Part shown: piece by piece, positions 25,819 through 34,461 of the stretch
How positions within the stretch are numbered: position 1 is the first letter of the stretch
Layout: each line of letters starts with the position of its first letter
DNA from: Nioella sp. MMSF_3534
GTDB taxonomy: Bacteria > Pseudomonadota > Alphaproteobacteria > Rhodobacterales > Rhodobacteraceae
Assembly (NCBI RefSeq): GCF_030732985.1
Contig: NZ_JASHJX010000012.1
Coordinates: forward strand, 23,253 to 87,252
Reading direction: 5' to 3'
DNA length: 64,000 bases
Program-made: the position numbers and the translations under genes
Notes under the pieces: model-generated
The model's input: only the letters and a program-made list of their open reading frames with translations
Told to the model about the DNA's origin: nothing
The model's database searches: none

Positions 25819-26888
25819 GATCCGTGCACCTTGTCGGCGGGGTTGGTGTTGAGGTTGTATTTCATGATCCGCCCGTGACGGCCGCTGCGGTCTCCTTCCA
25901 GCCCATAGACCGGGCCGCTCGGGCCGCCCGCCTGCGCCAGAATCGCGTCGATCTGTGCGCGGTCCTCCGCATCCAGCGCGAACCCGAAGACCTCCAGCGT
26001 CTTGGGCAGGTGGCGGGCATAGCGCGCGCCGACGATGGCGGCGGCAACCTGCGGCTGATCCAGCACCCACCGTGTCGCGACCGAGGACAGCGCCACCCCG
26101 TGCTTGTCCCCGATGGCCTGCAACGTCTGCAACAGGGCCTGAAACAGATCCCAGGGCCCGAATTCGTCAATGATCAGACGGTATTTCACAAGGCTGCGGT
26201 TCTCGAAGGTAAATCCGGGATCGGGCTGGCCAAGCCAGTTTTCCGTCAGGAACCCGCCTGCCAGCGTGCCATAGGCCAGGATCTGCACATTGCGCCGCGC
26301 GCCCCAGTCGCTGAACGCCCCGGCAGGGCGACGGTCCAGCACAGAATACTGCACCTGCGCCGAGACCACATCAAAACCGGCATCACAGAAGCGGTCCATC
26401 ACCGGCGTGTTCCAGTTGGTGGCGCCGAGGTTGGCGATCTTGCCCTTCTTCTGGCAGTCCTTCAGCACATCGAGCGCCTCGACCGCGTTGCCGATGGACA
26501 TGTCCCACCAGTAGAACTGCACAAGGGGGATGCATTCGATCTGCAGGCGTTTCAGCGACCGGTCGACGATGGCCTCCACCTCGTCGGGGCGAATATCTGC
26601 CAGGCGGCCAAGGTCCGGCACCAGTTTCGTATGCACCATCACGCGGTCGGCGGCCTCGGCCCCGCGACGGTTGCGCATATCGGCGATGAAATGGCCGATC
26701 ATCTCCTCCACGCCGGTATAGATGTCGGCGCAGTCGAAGGTGGTGATCCCGGCATCAAGGAAAGCTTCCATATCCGCGATGGCCTGCTCGCGGAGCACCT
26801 CGCCATGGTCACCGGCCAGCTGCCAGCCGCCCTTGATCACGCGCGAAATGCGGTGGCCGGGGCGCAGATCCGCCGTTTCCAATGTCAT
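25815..26888 (-). CDS. Aldo/keto reductase with altered catalytic His
   Basis: A 357-residue TIM-barrel oxidoreductase of the AKR superfamily, NADP-dependent by family. Catalytic positions read Asp52 and Tyr57 (TTFDCADIYTG) and Lys88 (VMVHTKLV). Where the tetrad His is expected, VQFYWWD gives Tyr126. Its relative in the divergent operon (28000-29457) keeps His there. The C-terminal cofactor region AAAIVGARYARHL is present. The start overlaps the preceding small gene by 4 bases, and it is translationally coupled to the ABC genes, so it probably acts on the imported compound. The true substrate is unknown, and the Tyr may mark altered chemistry. Confidence 0.82.
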   Translation of the reverse strand: MTLETADLRPGHRISRVIKGGWQLAGDHGEVLREQAIADMEAFLDAGITTFDCADIYTGVEEMIGHFIADMRNRRGAEAADRVMVHTKLVPDLGRLADIRPDEVEAIVDRSLKRLQIECIPLVQFYWWDMSIGNAVEALDVLKDCQKKGKIANLGATNWNTPVMDRFCDAGFDVVSAQVQYSVLDRRPAGAFSDWGARRNVQILAYGTLAGGFLTENWLGQPDPGFTFENRSLVKYRLIIDEFGPWDLFQALLQTLQAIGDKHGVALSSVATRWVLDQPQVAAAIVGARYARHLPKTLEVFGFALDAEDRAQIDAILAQAGGPSGPVYGLEGDRSGRHGRIMKYNLNTNPADKVHGS

Positions 26889-27259
26889 CCGTCGGTCTCC
26901 TGCCAATAGGGGGTGCTGCGTTGATCCGGCAGGCCCGTTGTCGCCGCGTGAGAGTACCAGCGTTTGCCCTCACGGATGATGCGGAAGCGACCGCCGCAAT
27001 GGGGATCGGGGCAGGCGACCTCTGCGTCGGTGCTCATCCAGTCATCTTCGTCGGTCAGCCGCTGCTTGGCGGGCAGAAGCGGCAGAAGGGCGGCCAAGGC
27101 ATACATGGATAGCTTGTGCGGCTGGTCGAAAACGAGGTTTTCGCCGATCACGCGGAAGGATTCCCCCTCCACATGGCGGCACACGGGCGCACGCCCGTCC
27201 AGCACGGTATCGACCCGTAAGTCATAGAGCCAGAACCCCCGTTCCCCGTCCTTTTCCAT
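26885..27259 (-). CDS. Small conserved protein, TIGR04076-like
   Basis: A 124-residue protein read from ATG 27259 (the longer frame lacks support). It has the layout of TIGR04076 proteins: an N-terminal VRVDT-type strand, a conserved Cys (APVCRHVEGESFRV), a middle YALAALLPLLPAKQR segment and a C-terminal CPDPHCGGRFRI motif. The cysteines could bind a metal, but this is not established. It is the first gene of the minus-strand AKR/ABC operon and overlaps the AKR gene by ATGA. Function unknown. Confidence 0.65.
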   Translation of the reverse strand: MEKDGERGFWLYDLRVDTVLDGRAPVCRHVEGESFRVIGENLVFDQPHKLSMYALAALLPLLPAKQRLTDEDDWMSTDAEVACPDPHCGGRFRIIREGKRWYSHAATTGLPDQRSTPYWQETDG

Positions 27260-27297
27260 CGTCCCGCCTTTCCGGCCTTGCCGTGTGATCTGCGATC

Positions 27298-27314
27298 TGT
27301 GATATTTAATCACA
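27298..27314. promoter_or_regulatory. Candidate GntR operator in the divergent promoter region
   Basis: Perfect palindrome TGTGAT-ATTTA-ATCACA, 27 bases before the GntR start and 38 bases before the divergent operon's start. A second half-site TGTGATC sits at 27284. FadR-like GntR proteins often bind such short palindromes, so control of both directions is plausible. Confidence 0.5.
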
Positions 27315-27341
27315 AGTATTCACCGATTCTGTCAAGCGCCC

Positions 27342-27995
27342 ATGTCTGCACCCGCCATTGCCCCGCTCGATCCGACCAAGCTGCGTGAAAACGCCTATTT
27401 CGCCCTGCGCGATGCCTTTACGCGCGGGGCCTTCGCGCCCGGCGACGTGCTGACCCTGCGCGATCTGGCCGCGCAGCTGGGTGTGTCAATGACGCCGGTG
27501 CGAGAGGCGGTGCGCCGCCTGGTGGCGGAAGGGGCTCTGGTTGATACGCCCACGCGCAAGCTGATGGTGCCCGCCTTTGATGCGCGCCGGGCGGGCGATC
27601 TGATGGCGGCGCGGCTGGCGATGGAGGCTCTTGCCCTCGATCAGTCGATGGACCGGATGTCAGAGACCGATCTCGCGGCGCTCGATGCGATCCTCGCGCG
27701 GGTTCCTGACACCCCCGGCGCCACGCCCGACCTGGTGGCAAATCACGAGTTTCACTTCACGCTCTACCGCATCGGCAGGTCCGAGGTGCTGCTGCCCATC
27801 GTCGAGGCGCTGTGGCTGCAATATGGGGCCTATCTGAACCTGATCATCAATCGCCCGGCCGCCTCTGAAATCGAGGAACATGTGCATCACTTCGAACTGA
27901 TGGATGCGCTGCGCCGTGGGGACCGGGACGCCGCCCATGCCGCTCTCAAGGCCGATATCACCCGGTCCTTCAATTTCCTTCTGCCACCGGAGTAA
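27342..27995 (+). CDS. GntR-family (FCD-domain) transcriptional regulator
   Basis: A 217-residue regulator. The winged HTH (AYFALRDAFTRGAFAPGDVLTLRDLAAQLGVSMTPVREAVRRL) is followed by the all-helical FCD ligand domain, with the metal or acid-binding His pattern in NHEFHFTLYR and HVHHFELMDAL. FCD regulators usually repress catabolic operons and respond to organic acids. It lies between the two arms of the AKR island and shares a promoter region with the minus arm, so it is the likely local regulator. The next gene starts 4 bases after its stop. Confidence 0.9.
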   Translation: MSAPAIAPLDPTKLRENAYFALRDAFTRGAFAPGDVLTLRDLAAQLGVSMTPVREAVRRLVAEGALVDTPTRKLMVPAFDARRAGDLMAARLAMEALALDQSMDRMSETDLAALDAILARVPDTPGATPDLVANHEFHFTLYRIGRSEVLLPIVEALWLQYGAYLNLIINRPAASEIEEHVHHFELMDALRRGDRDAAHAALKADITRSFNFLLPPE

Positions 27996-27999
27996 GCCC

Positions 28000-29457
28000 A
28001 TGACCGCCCGCCCGGATCGCCTGACCCTATCTGATCAGTTGACCATTTCTCGGGCGCTGACCGGCCTTTGGCAGGTCGCGGATATCGAGAAGGACGGCGC
28101 GGTCATCGACCCGGAAACCGGCGCCGACTGGCTGGCGGCTTATGCCGATCAGGGCTTCGATACCTTCGACATGGCCGACCATTATGGCAGTTCCGAAATC
28201 ATCGCAGGGCATCTTTTGGCGCGAGGCGGCGCGCCTCGTCCGCTGGCCTTCACGAAATGGTGCCCACCTCCGGGCCCGATGACGGCCGAGGTGGTGCGGG
28301 CAGGGGTTGAGGAACGGCTGCAGCGCCTTCAGGTGGACCGGATCGACCTTCTGCAATTCCACTGGTGGACCTTCGAACATCCCGAATGGCTCGACGCGCT
28401 GCACGAACTGGCGCGGCTGCGAGAGGAAGGGCTGATCGCGGAGCTTGGCGTCACCAATTTTGACGCGGCGCATCTGAACCTTGCCCTGTCGGACGGGGTG
28501 CCGATCCTGACCAACCAGGTCAGCTTCTCGCTGATCGACCGGCGCGCGGCGGGGGATCTGGCCGAGGTCTGCGCACGACATGGGGCGTGGCTTCTGGGCT
28601 ATGGAACGCTCAATGGCGGGTTCCTGTCCGACAAGTGGCTGGACAAGCCCGAGCCGCAGGACATCAGCGACTGGTCCAAGATGAAGTATCATCGCTTTAT
28701 CACGGCCGCCGGAGGCTGGGACGCGTTCCAGGGGATATTGCGGGCGGCGGCGGGCATTGCGCGAAAGCATGGTGTGTCGATCTCCAACGTGGCCACCCGA
28801 TGGGTGCTGGAACAGACCCGCGTCGCCGGCGTGATCATCGGTGCGCGGCTTGGCGAGGCGGTTCACACAGCTGACAATCTGCGGCTCTTCTCCTTCGCGC
28901 TGGACGCGGAGGATCGCGCGGCGCTGGACGCCGCCTTCGCGGCCACGACGCCCATTCCCGGCGATTGCGGCGATGAATACCGCAAGCCGCCCTTCCTGAC
29001 CGCCTCGGGCGATCTTTCCCATCACCTCGATGCGATCCCCAAGCCATTCACGCCGGAGCCTGCTGGCGTATCATCCACCCGCGTGTTGACCGGCTCCTAT
29101 TGGGAAGACGAGGCGGGTTACTGCCGCGCGCAACGCATCGGGGACCGGGTGCTGGTCTCGGGCACCACGGCGATTGCGGGGCTCGACCGGCCCGTCGCAC
29201 CGCAGGATGCAGGCGCGCAGACAACCTATATCCTCGACCGGATCATCGCAGCGGTGATCTCGCTCGGCGGGCGGGTGGAGGATATCGCCCGCACGCGGAT
29301 CTACATCACCGACGAGGCCGACGTTCTGGCCATCTCCCGCGCGCATGGCCGCGTCTTCGGCCAGATCAAGCCCGCGAACACGCTGGTGCGCGTGGCGGGG
29401 CTGATCGGCGATCACCGGGTCGAGATCGAGGCCGAGGCGATCCTCAACCGGATCTAG
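28000..29457 (+). CDS. Fusion of aldo/keto reductase and RidA domain
   Basis: A 485-residue two-domain protein. Residues 1-340 form an AKR barrel with the complete tetrad Asp57, Tyr62 (DMADHYGS), Lys86 (FTKWCPP) and His121 (LLQFHWW), and are similar throughout to the AKR at 25815-26888. Residues from about 360 to the end form a RidA domain: CRAQRIGDRVLVSGTTA, the helix YILDRIIAAVISLGGRVEDIARTRIYI with the conserved Arg, and a C-terminal VEIEAEAIL strand. Frame and codon use are continuous across the join. The fusion suggests that a carbonyl or imine made by the reductase is handed to the Rid domain. Coordinates begin at the ATG 4 bases after the GntR stop. Confidence 0.85.
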   Translation: MTARPDRLTLSDQLTISRALTGLWQVADIEKDGAVIDPETGADWLAAYADQGFDTFDMADHYGSSEIIAGHLLARGGAPRPLAFTKWCPPPGPMTAEVVRAGVEERLQRLQVDRIDLLQFHWWTFEHPEWLDALHELARLREEGLIAELGVTNFDAAHLNLALSDGVPILTNQVSFSLIDRRAAGDLAEVCARHGAWLLGYGTLNGGFLSDKWLDKPEPQDISDWSKMKYHRFITAAGGWDAFQGILRAAAGIARKHGVSISNVATRWVLEQTRVAGVIIGARLGEAVHTADNLRLFSFALDAEDRAALDAAFAATTPIPGDCGDEYRKPPFLTASGDLSHHLDAIPKPFTPEPAGVSSTRVLTGSYWEDEAGYCRAQRIGDRVLVSGTTAIAGLDRPVAPQDAGAQTTYILDRIIAAVISLGGRVEDIARTRIYITDEADVLAISRAHGRVFGQIKPANTLVRVAGLIGDHRVEIEAEAILNRI

Positions 29458-29562
29458 GATCACGGGTGGACCGAAAAAGCAGCGGGCGGCGATGCGCCGA
29501 ACGGGGTGGGCTGTCAGGCAGCGCCCAAGCCAGCGGCGCGAGGTGGCAAGGGATCAGCCGGA

Positions 29563-30099
29563 TCACGTCGGTGCGGAGGGATCAATGGTCTCTGCTCCCG
29601 CCAGCCGAGCCAGCAAGGACCAAAGCGCCGCCCCATCAGGCGACTGAACCCGGATCATCAGGCGGTTGCCGCCGCGCGTGACATGAGCGCCAAGACCGCC
29701 GAACAGCGTTGTGGCCGATGGCGAGCTGCCATCGAGCGGCGTTGCGGTGCAGGCGGCGGCGATTTCCTCGACGCGAGAGCCCTCCAGCGAGATGAGAGTA
29801 TAGAGATCATCGGCAAGACTGATCGCATAGGACCCGTGCCAGCCGGGCGCCACGTCCAGCGGCGCGTCGGTGACCAGCAGCGCCCTGTCCCGCGCGATGC
29901 GGATCGCGTGCGTCCCCTCCGGTGCCGGTGCCCCGCAGCCCAGAACGGGCGCCCCTTCCACCAGTGCCGAGAGCGCCGCATCCAGATCGCCAGAGATCAT
30001 CAGTGCCCCACCGGGGGCGATGCAGGTGACCGAGAGGCCGGGATACTCCGCCACCTGTCCCGGTTCCGGGCTCGGATTGGTCCAGTGACGTTCATCCAT
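29563..30099 (-). CDS. soxG: Sarcosine oxidase gamma subunit
   Basis: A 178-residue subunit of heterotetrameric sarcosine oxidase, a diverged GcvT-like fold without a cofactor of its own. Recognisable features are ALLVTDAPLD, SLADDLYTLISLEGSRVEEIAAACTATPLD and GLGAHVTRGGNRLMIRV. It starts inside the end of soxA (8-base overlap) and is the last gene of the operon. Together with the neighbouring subunits it would oxidise sarcosine (or an N-methyl analogue) to glycine plus methylene-THF. Confidence 0.82.
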   Translation of the reverse strand: MDERHWTNPSPEPGQVAEYPGLSVTCIAPGGALMISGDLDAALSALVEGAPVLGCGAPAPEGTHAIRIARDRALLVTDAPLDVAPGWHGSYAISLADDLYTLISLEGSRVEEIAAACTATPLDGSSPSATTLFGGLGAHVTRGGNRLMIRVQSPDGAALWSLLARLAGAETIDPSAPT

Positions 30100-32935
30100 T
30101 CAGCCGCCCTCCCTCCGGGTCGAATGCACAGGCGGGGGTGACCTGTACGGATCGCGTTGCCCCCAGCTGGAATGCGGTCAGCGCCTCGCCCATCCGGGAA
30201 CCGCCCGCTTCCAACAGGGCCAGAGCGATCGGGCGTTTGAGCGTCGGGCTGACATAGCTGGAGGTCACGAAGCCAAGCGACCGGCGCGGGCCATCGCGGG
30301 CCACCAGATGCGCCCCCACGGGCAGCGGGTCGGGGCCGTCCGTGACCAGCCCGACCAACTGCCGCCGGTCGTGGCGGCAGGCCTCGGGCGTGAAAAGCGA
30401 CCGCCGCCCGAAATACTCGTCCTTGCGTTTCTCTCGCGGCCCGCCCCAGCCCAGATCATGGGGCATGGTCAACCCATCGGTGTCCTTGCCCACAAGGATG
30501 AAGCCCTTCTCGGCGCGCAGGATCATCACCGATTCCAGCCCGATCCAGCGGCCTTTATGGGCCGCGCGCGCAGCCTCCAGCCGGGCATGCAGAGCGGTCC
30601 CATGGCGGGCGGGCACCGAGATCTCGTAGCTCAGATCGCCGGTGAAACTGACCCGCGCCACGCGGACAGGATGGCCGTTCCAGAGCCCCTCCGCGACACC
30701 CATATGCGGCAGCGCCAGCATCTGGTCGGGCAGCCCCGCCGCATGGGCCAGATCGCCCGCGCGCGGGCCGGTGAGCGTGATCGTCACCCAATTGGCGGTG
30801 ACGTCGTGGATGAAGCTGCGGCGCGGATCGAACCGGTCCTGCCGCGCTTCCTCCAGGATCATCCGCACGCTGGCCACGTGACTGGACGACGCCGAGACGA
30901 TGAAACGATCCTCCGCCAGCCGGAACATCACCCCGTCATCATGTACGATCCCGGTTTCCGACAGCATGAAGCCATAGCGCGCGCGCCCCGTTTTCAGGGT
31001 CGACATGCGGATATAGCCGCAGAAGTCGAGCAACTCCGCCGCGCCCGGCCCGATCACCTCGATCTTGCCAAGGGGAGAGGCATCGTAAAGCCCCACCGTC
31101 TCGCGCGCGGCCTTGGCCTCGGCCTGCGCCAGCGTGGATTCCTCGCCGTCCCCGTAGACCGAGGGGCGCAGCCAGCCGCCATATTCGCGGAACCTTGCGC
31201 CCTGATTGCGGTGCAAGGGCTCCAGCGCCAATCGTTTGACCGGGTTGAACAACTCCCCACGTCTGAGCCCCGCGATGGTTTTCAGCGGCACCGGCGTGAA
31301 GGGCGGGCGATAGGTGGTCGTTCCGGTTTCGGGGATCGACAGCCCCGTGATCGCCGACATCGCCGCCAGCCCGGCGAAATTGGCGCTGCGGCCCTGATCC
31401 GTTGCCATGCCGAGCGTGGTGTAGCGCTTGAGATGCTCGACGGACCGATAGCCCTCCTGCGCGGCGAGCTTCACGTCCTTCAGCGTCACATCGTTCTGCG
31501 GGTCGAGCCACTGGCGGCCTTTCAGCGTCGGGTCGGGGCGCATCGGGACAAGGCCCCAATCGCCTGTGGTTGCCGCGCGCGGCGCGGGGCCAGTGCCGGT
31601 CCCGGCCCGATGGCCCTCCTCCAGCGCGCGTTGCAGCCCGAAGCCCCCGTTCGCGGCCCCCGCGACGGCCATGCCGCACGTCCCCGGGCGTGGCACCAGC
31701 GCATCTGCCCCGGCATTCCAGTCGAGCTTGCCACCCGCCTGGCACCACAAATGGACCGAGGGCGTGTAGCCGCCCGAGACCAGCACCGTATCGGCATCCA
31801 CATGGCCGCCATCGACCACCGCGCCGCCGACCTCGCGCCGCCCTTTGGCCTTTGTCAGTCGCGCGCCGCGTAGTAACTCCACCCCTTCCGGTGCGGCGGG
31901 GCCATCCGCCCGCGCATCCGCCAGCGTCACCCGCGCGCCTGCCTCGGCCAGCGCCGCCGCAACCGGGTAGCTTGCGTCATTGCCCGTCGCCAGCACGATG
32001 TTCCGCCCGGCAACGGCCCCGTAAAGGCGCAGGTAGTGCAGTGCCGCCTCTGCCGACATCACGCCGGGCAGGTCGTTATTGGCGAACCACAGGGGGCGTT
32101 CGATGGCACCTGCGGCAAGTACGACATTCGCCGCCCTGATCCGCCAATGCCGGTCCGGCTGACCCTCCCGCCGCTGCCATGCCGCGAAAAGCCCGTGGTC
32201 GAACGCGCCCCAGAGCGTCGTGTCCGTCATCACGCGGCCTCCGGCGGCCTCGACCGCCGTCACCGTCTCGCTGGCGAACGCGCGCCAGTCGCCGCCGTCG
32301 ATCTGCCCGCCGCGCCAGCGAAGGGAGCCACCGACCGCGCCCGCCTCATCCACCAGCCAGACCGCGCGCCCCTGCCCCGCAGCGGCCCTCGCCGCCGCCA
32401 GACCGGCAGGCCCCGCACCGATCACCAGCAGGTCGCAGCGCGCGTTCATCGGCACCGCATCCGCCGCCGGATGGTGCCCCGGATCGACCCGGCCAAGCCC
32501 GGCCATGCGGCGGATCATCGGCTCCCACCGCATCCAGCCCATGGCCATGAAGGTCTTGTAGTAGAACCCCGCCGGAAGGAAGCGATGCGCAAGGTCCATG
32601 ATCCCGAACCGGTCCCGCGCCGCATCGGGGGCCGCGTTGACCGAGGCGAGCGCCATGCCGTCCCGCAGCCGCATCTGCGTGGCGCGCACATTGGGCGTGA
32701 CCCCCTCCGGCCCGGTCACATCGAGGATCGCATTGGGCTCCTCGCCGCCCATCCCCCACAGCCCGCGCGGGCGGTGATATTTGAAACTGCGCCCGAGGAT
32801 GCGGGGGCCCGAGGCCAGCAGAGCAGAGGCCAGCGTGTCGCCCTCGAACCCGCTCAGGGGCTGCCCGTCGAAGGTAAACCCGAGCGGCCTGTCGCGGTCG
32901 ATCCCGCCGTCAGAGGGAAGCCGCCAGCCGCTCAT
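30092..32935 (-). CDS. soxA: Sarcosine oxidase alpha subunit
   Basis: A 947-residue subunit. The N-terminal ferredoxin-like fold (FTFDGQPLSGFEGDTLASALLASG) is followed by the NAD-binding domain (LLVIGAGPAGLAAARAAAGQG) and a long middle domain. The C-terminal GcvT domain (from about residue 560) binds folate and accepts the methyl group as methylene-THF. Length matches SoxA (~965 aa) and also NMG dehydrogenase MgdC, which is homologous. Neighbouring DMGDH-like and MttB-like genes favour sarcosine. It overlaps soxD by 4 bases and soxG by 8 bases. Confidence 0.88.
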   Translation of the reverse strand: MSGWRLPSDGGIDRDRPLGFTFDGQPLSGFEGDTLASALLASGPRILGRSFKYHRPRGLWGMGGEEPNAILDVTGPEGVTPNVRATQMRLRDGMALASVNAAPDAARDRFGIMDLAHRFLPAGFYYKTFMAMGWMRWEPMIRRMAGLGRVDPGHHPAADAVPMNARCDLLVIGAGPAGLAAARAAAGQGRAVWLVDEAGAVGGSLRWRGGQIDGGDWRAFASETVTAVEAAGGRVMTDTTLWGAFDHGLFAAWQRREGQPDRHWRIRAANVVLAAGAIERPLWFANNDLPGVMSAEAALHYLRLYGAVAGRNIVLATGNDASYPVAAALAEAGARVTLADARADGPAAPEGVELLRGARLTKAKGRREVGGAVVDGGHVDADTVLVSGGYTPSVHLWCQAGGKLDWNAGADALVPRPGTCGMAVAGAANGGFGLQRALEEGHRAGTGTGPAPRAATTGDWGLVPMRPDPTLKGRQWLDPQNDVTLKDVKLAAQEGYRSVEHLKRYTTLGMATDQGRSANFAGLAAMSAITGLSIPETGTTTYRPPFTPVPLKTIAGLRRGELFNPVKRLALEPLHRNQGARFREYGGWLRPSVYGDGEESTLAQAEAKAARETVGLYDASPLGKIEVIGPGAAELLDFCGYIRMSTLKTGRARYGFMLSETGIVHDDGVMFRLAEDRFIVSASSSHVASVRMILEEARQDRFDPRRSFIHDVTANWVTITLTGPRAGDLAHAAGLPDQMLALPHMGVAEGLWNGHPVRVARVSFTGDLSYEISVPARHGTALHARLEAARAAHKGRWIGLESVMILRAEKGFILVGKDTDGLTMPHDLGWGGPREKRKDEYFGRRSLFTPEACRHDRRQLVGLVTDGPDPLPVGAHLVARDGPRRSLGFVTSSYVSPTLKRPIALALLEAGGSRMGEALTAFQLGATRSVQVTPACAFDPEGGRLNG

Positions 32936-33198
32936 CCGTCCCTCCCCGGCAGGGCCGTCACGTCGGTGATCTCTCGCGTGACCGTGTCGCGGGTCATCAC
33001 GAAGAACTCGCCGCAGGTCGCGTGCACCCAGACCTCGCGCGCGGCGCCCTTGGGCGCGTCGTTCAGGTATAGGTAATCGGCCCAGTCCGCATCGCTGACC
33101 TCTTCGGCCGGTTCCGGGCGGTGCTTGCCCGCCTCGGCAGCGAAGTGGAACTCGGTTTCCTCGCGTGGCCCGCAGAAGGGGCAGGTGAATATCTGCAT
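32932..33198 (-). CDS. soxD: Sarcosine oxidase delta subunit
   Basis: An 88-residue zinc-binding subunit. The ligands Cys6 and Cys9 (FTCPFCGPRE) and the later His/Cys pair in VHATCGEFF are all present, and the helical EVSDADWADYLYL segment fits SoxD. The order beta-delta-alpha-gamma is the canonical soxBDAG order. It lies 12 bases after soxB. Confidence 0.9.
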   Translation of the reverse strand: MQIFTCPFCGPREETEFHFAAEAGKHRPEPAEEVSDADWADYLYLNDAPKGAAREVWVHATCGEFFVMTRDTVTREITDVTALPGRDG

Positions 33199-33210
33199 CG
33201 TCTCGCCCCC

Positions 33211-34461
33211 CTAATGCGAAATCCCGGCGCCCGCCGCTTCGTCAATCAACCGCCCGCGCGCGAAACGGTCCAGATCGAAAGGGCGGCTGATCTCGTGATG
33301 CTGGCCCGTCGCCATCAGATGCGCCAGCAGCCAGCCCCCCGCCGGGATCGCCTTGAACCCGCCGGTGCCCCAACCGCAGTTGATGAAAAGCCCCTCCGGC
33401 CCCACCGGGCCGATGACGGGCGAGCTGTCGGGGACCACGTCCACCACGCCCGCCCACTGGCGCAGCAGTTTCAGCTGCCCGAAGGCCGGAAACATCTCCA
33501 GCAGGCCGGATATCACCGTCTCCTGCGCGGGCAGGTTGCCCTTCTGCCCATGGGTCGGCACCCGGTCGAGCCCGCCGCCGAAGACCATTTCGCCCTTGTC
33601 GGACTGGCTGACATAGGTGCCGGTGCCAAGGTAAAGCAGCACGGTGTCGAGACAGGGTTTCACGGGTTCAGACACGAAGGCCTGCAGCGCGTAGGTGTGG
33701 ATGGGCAGGCGCACGCCCGCCTCGGCCACGATGCCGGGGGTCGCGCCAGCGGCGGCCACGCCCACCCTGTCCGCGCGGATCGTGCCAAGACTGGTGTCCA
33801 CGCCGGTGATCCGCCCGCCCTCGATCAGCAGGCTCTCCACAGTGCAATTCTCGATAATGTCGACGCCCCGATCCGACGCGCCGCGCGCATAGCCCCAGGC
33901 CACCGCATCATGGCGCGCGATCCCGGCGCGGCCCTGCCAGATGCCGCCCATGCATTTATAGCGCGCGTCCGTGGTCTGGTTCAGGAGAGGAATGCGCTGC
34001 AAAGCCTCGTCCGCGCCCATCAGTTCCCCATCCACGCCGTTCAGCTTCATCGCATTGGCGATGCGCGCGCAGATCTCCATCTGGGCAGGCGTGTGGGCCG
34101 CGATCAGCATGCCGCGCTGCGAGAGCATGACGTTGTAATTCAGCTCCTGCGAGAGGCCTTCGTAAAGCCTCAGCGCCAGATCGTAGAGCGCCACGCTTTC
34201 CGGGTAGAAGTAATTCGAGCGAACGGCCGTTGTGTTGCGCCCGGTATTGCCGCCCCCGATCCAGCCCCGTTCCAGCACCGCCACGCGCGTCATCCCGTGG
34301 TTCCGGGCCAGGTAATAGGCCGTGGCCAGCCCGTGCCCGCCACCGCCGATGATGATCGCGTCATAGGCCGGTTTGGGCCGCGCCTTGCGCCAGGCGGGTT
34401 GCCAGCCTCTGTGCCCGCGCAGCCCTTCGCGCAGCAGGGAAAAGGCGGAATAGCGGGTCAT
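33211..34461 (-). CDS. soxB: Sarcosine oxidase beta subunit
   Basis: A 416-residue FAD-dependent subunit. The dinucleotide motif is AIIIGGGGHGLATAYYLARNHG (from residue ~35), and His184 in IARHDAVAWG lies where SoxB carries the covalent FMN histidine (inference from the family). The substrate site is at the FAD; the covalent FMN passes electrons to oxygen. A longer frame upstream covers the TetR gene and is rejected, because the ATG at 34461 overlaps the TetR stop by 4 bases and begins the family N-terminus RYSAFSLLREGL. Confidence 0.9.
   Translation of the reverse strand: MTRYSAFSLLREGLRGHRGWQPAWRKARPKPAYDAIIIGGGGHGLATAYYLARNHGMTRVAVLERGWIGGGNTGRNTTAVRSNYFYPESVALYDLALRLYEGLSQELNYNVMLSQRGMLIAAHTPAQMEICARIANAMKLNGVDGELMGADEALQRIPLLNQTTDARYKCMGGIWQGRAGIARHDAVAWGYARGASDRGVDIIENCTVESLLIEGGRITGVDTSLGTIRADRVGVAAAGATPGIVAEAGVRLPIHTYALQAFVSEPVKPCLDTVLLYLGTGTYVSQSDKGEMVFGGGLDRVPTHGQKGNLPAQETVISGLLEMFPAFGQLKLLRQWAGVVDVVPDSSPVIGPVGPEGLFINCGWGTGGFKAIPAGGWLLAHLMATGQHHEISRPFDLDRFARGRLIDEAAGAGISH

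Noticed and set aside
29563..34461. N-methylglutamate dehydrogenase (mgdABCD) instead of sarcosine oxidase
   Set aside because: The families are homologous and this cannot be excluded, but the operon also holds DMGDH-like and MttB-like genes and a separate TetR, so sarcosine oxidase is the better context call.
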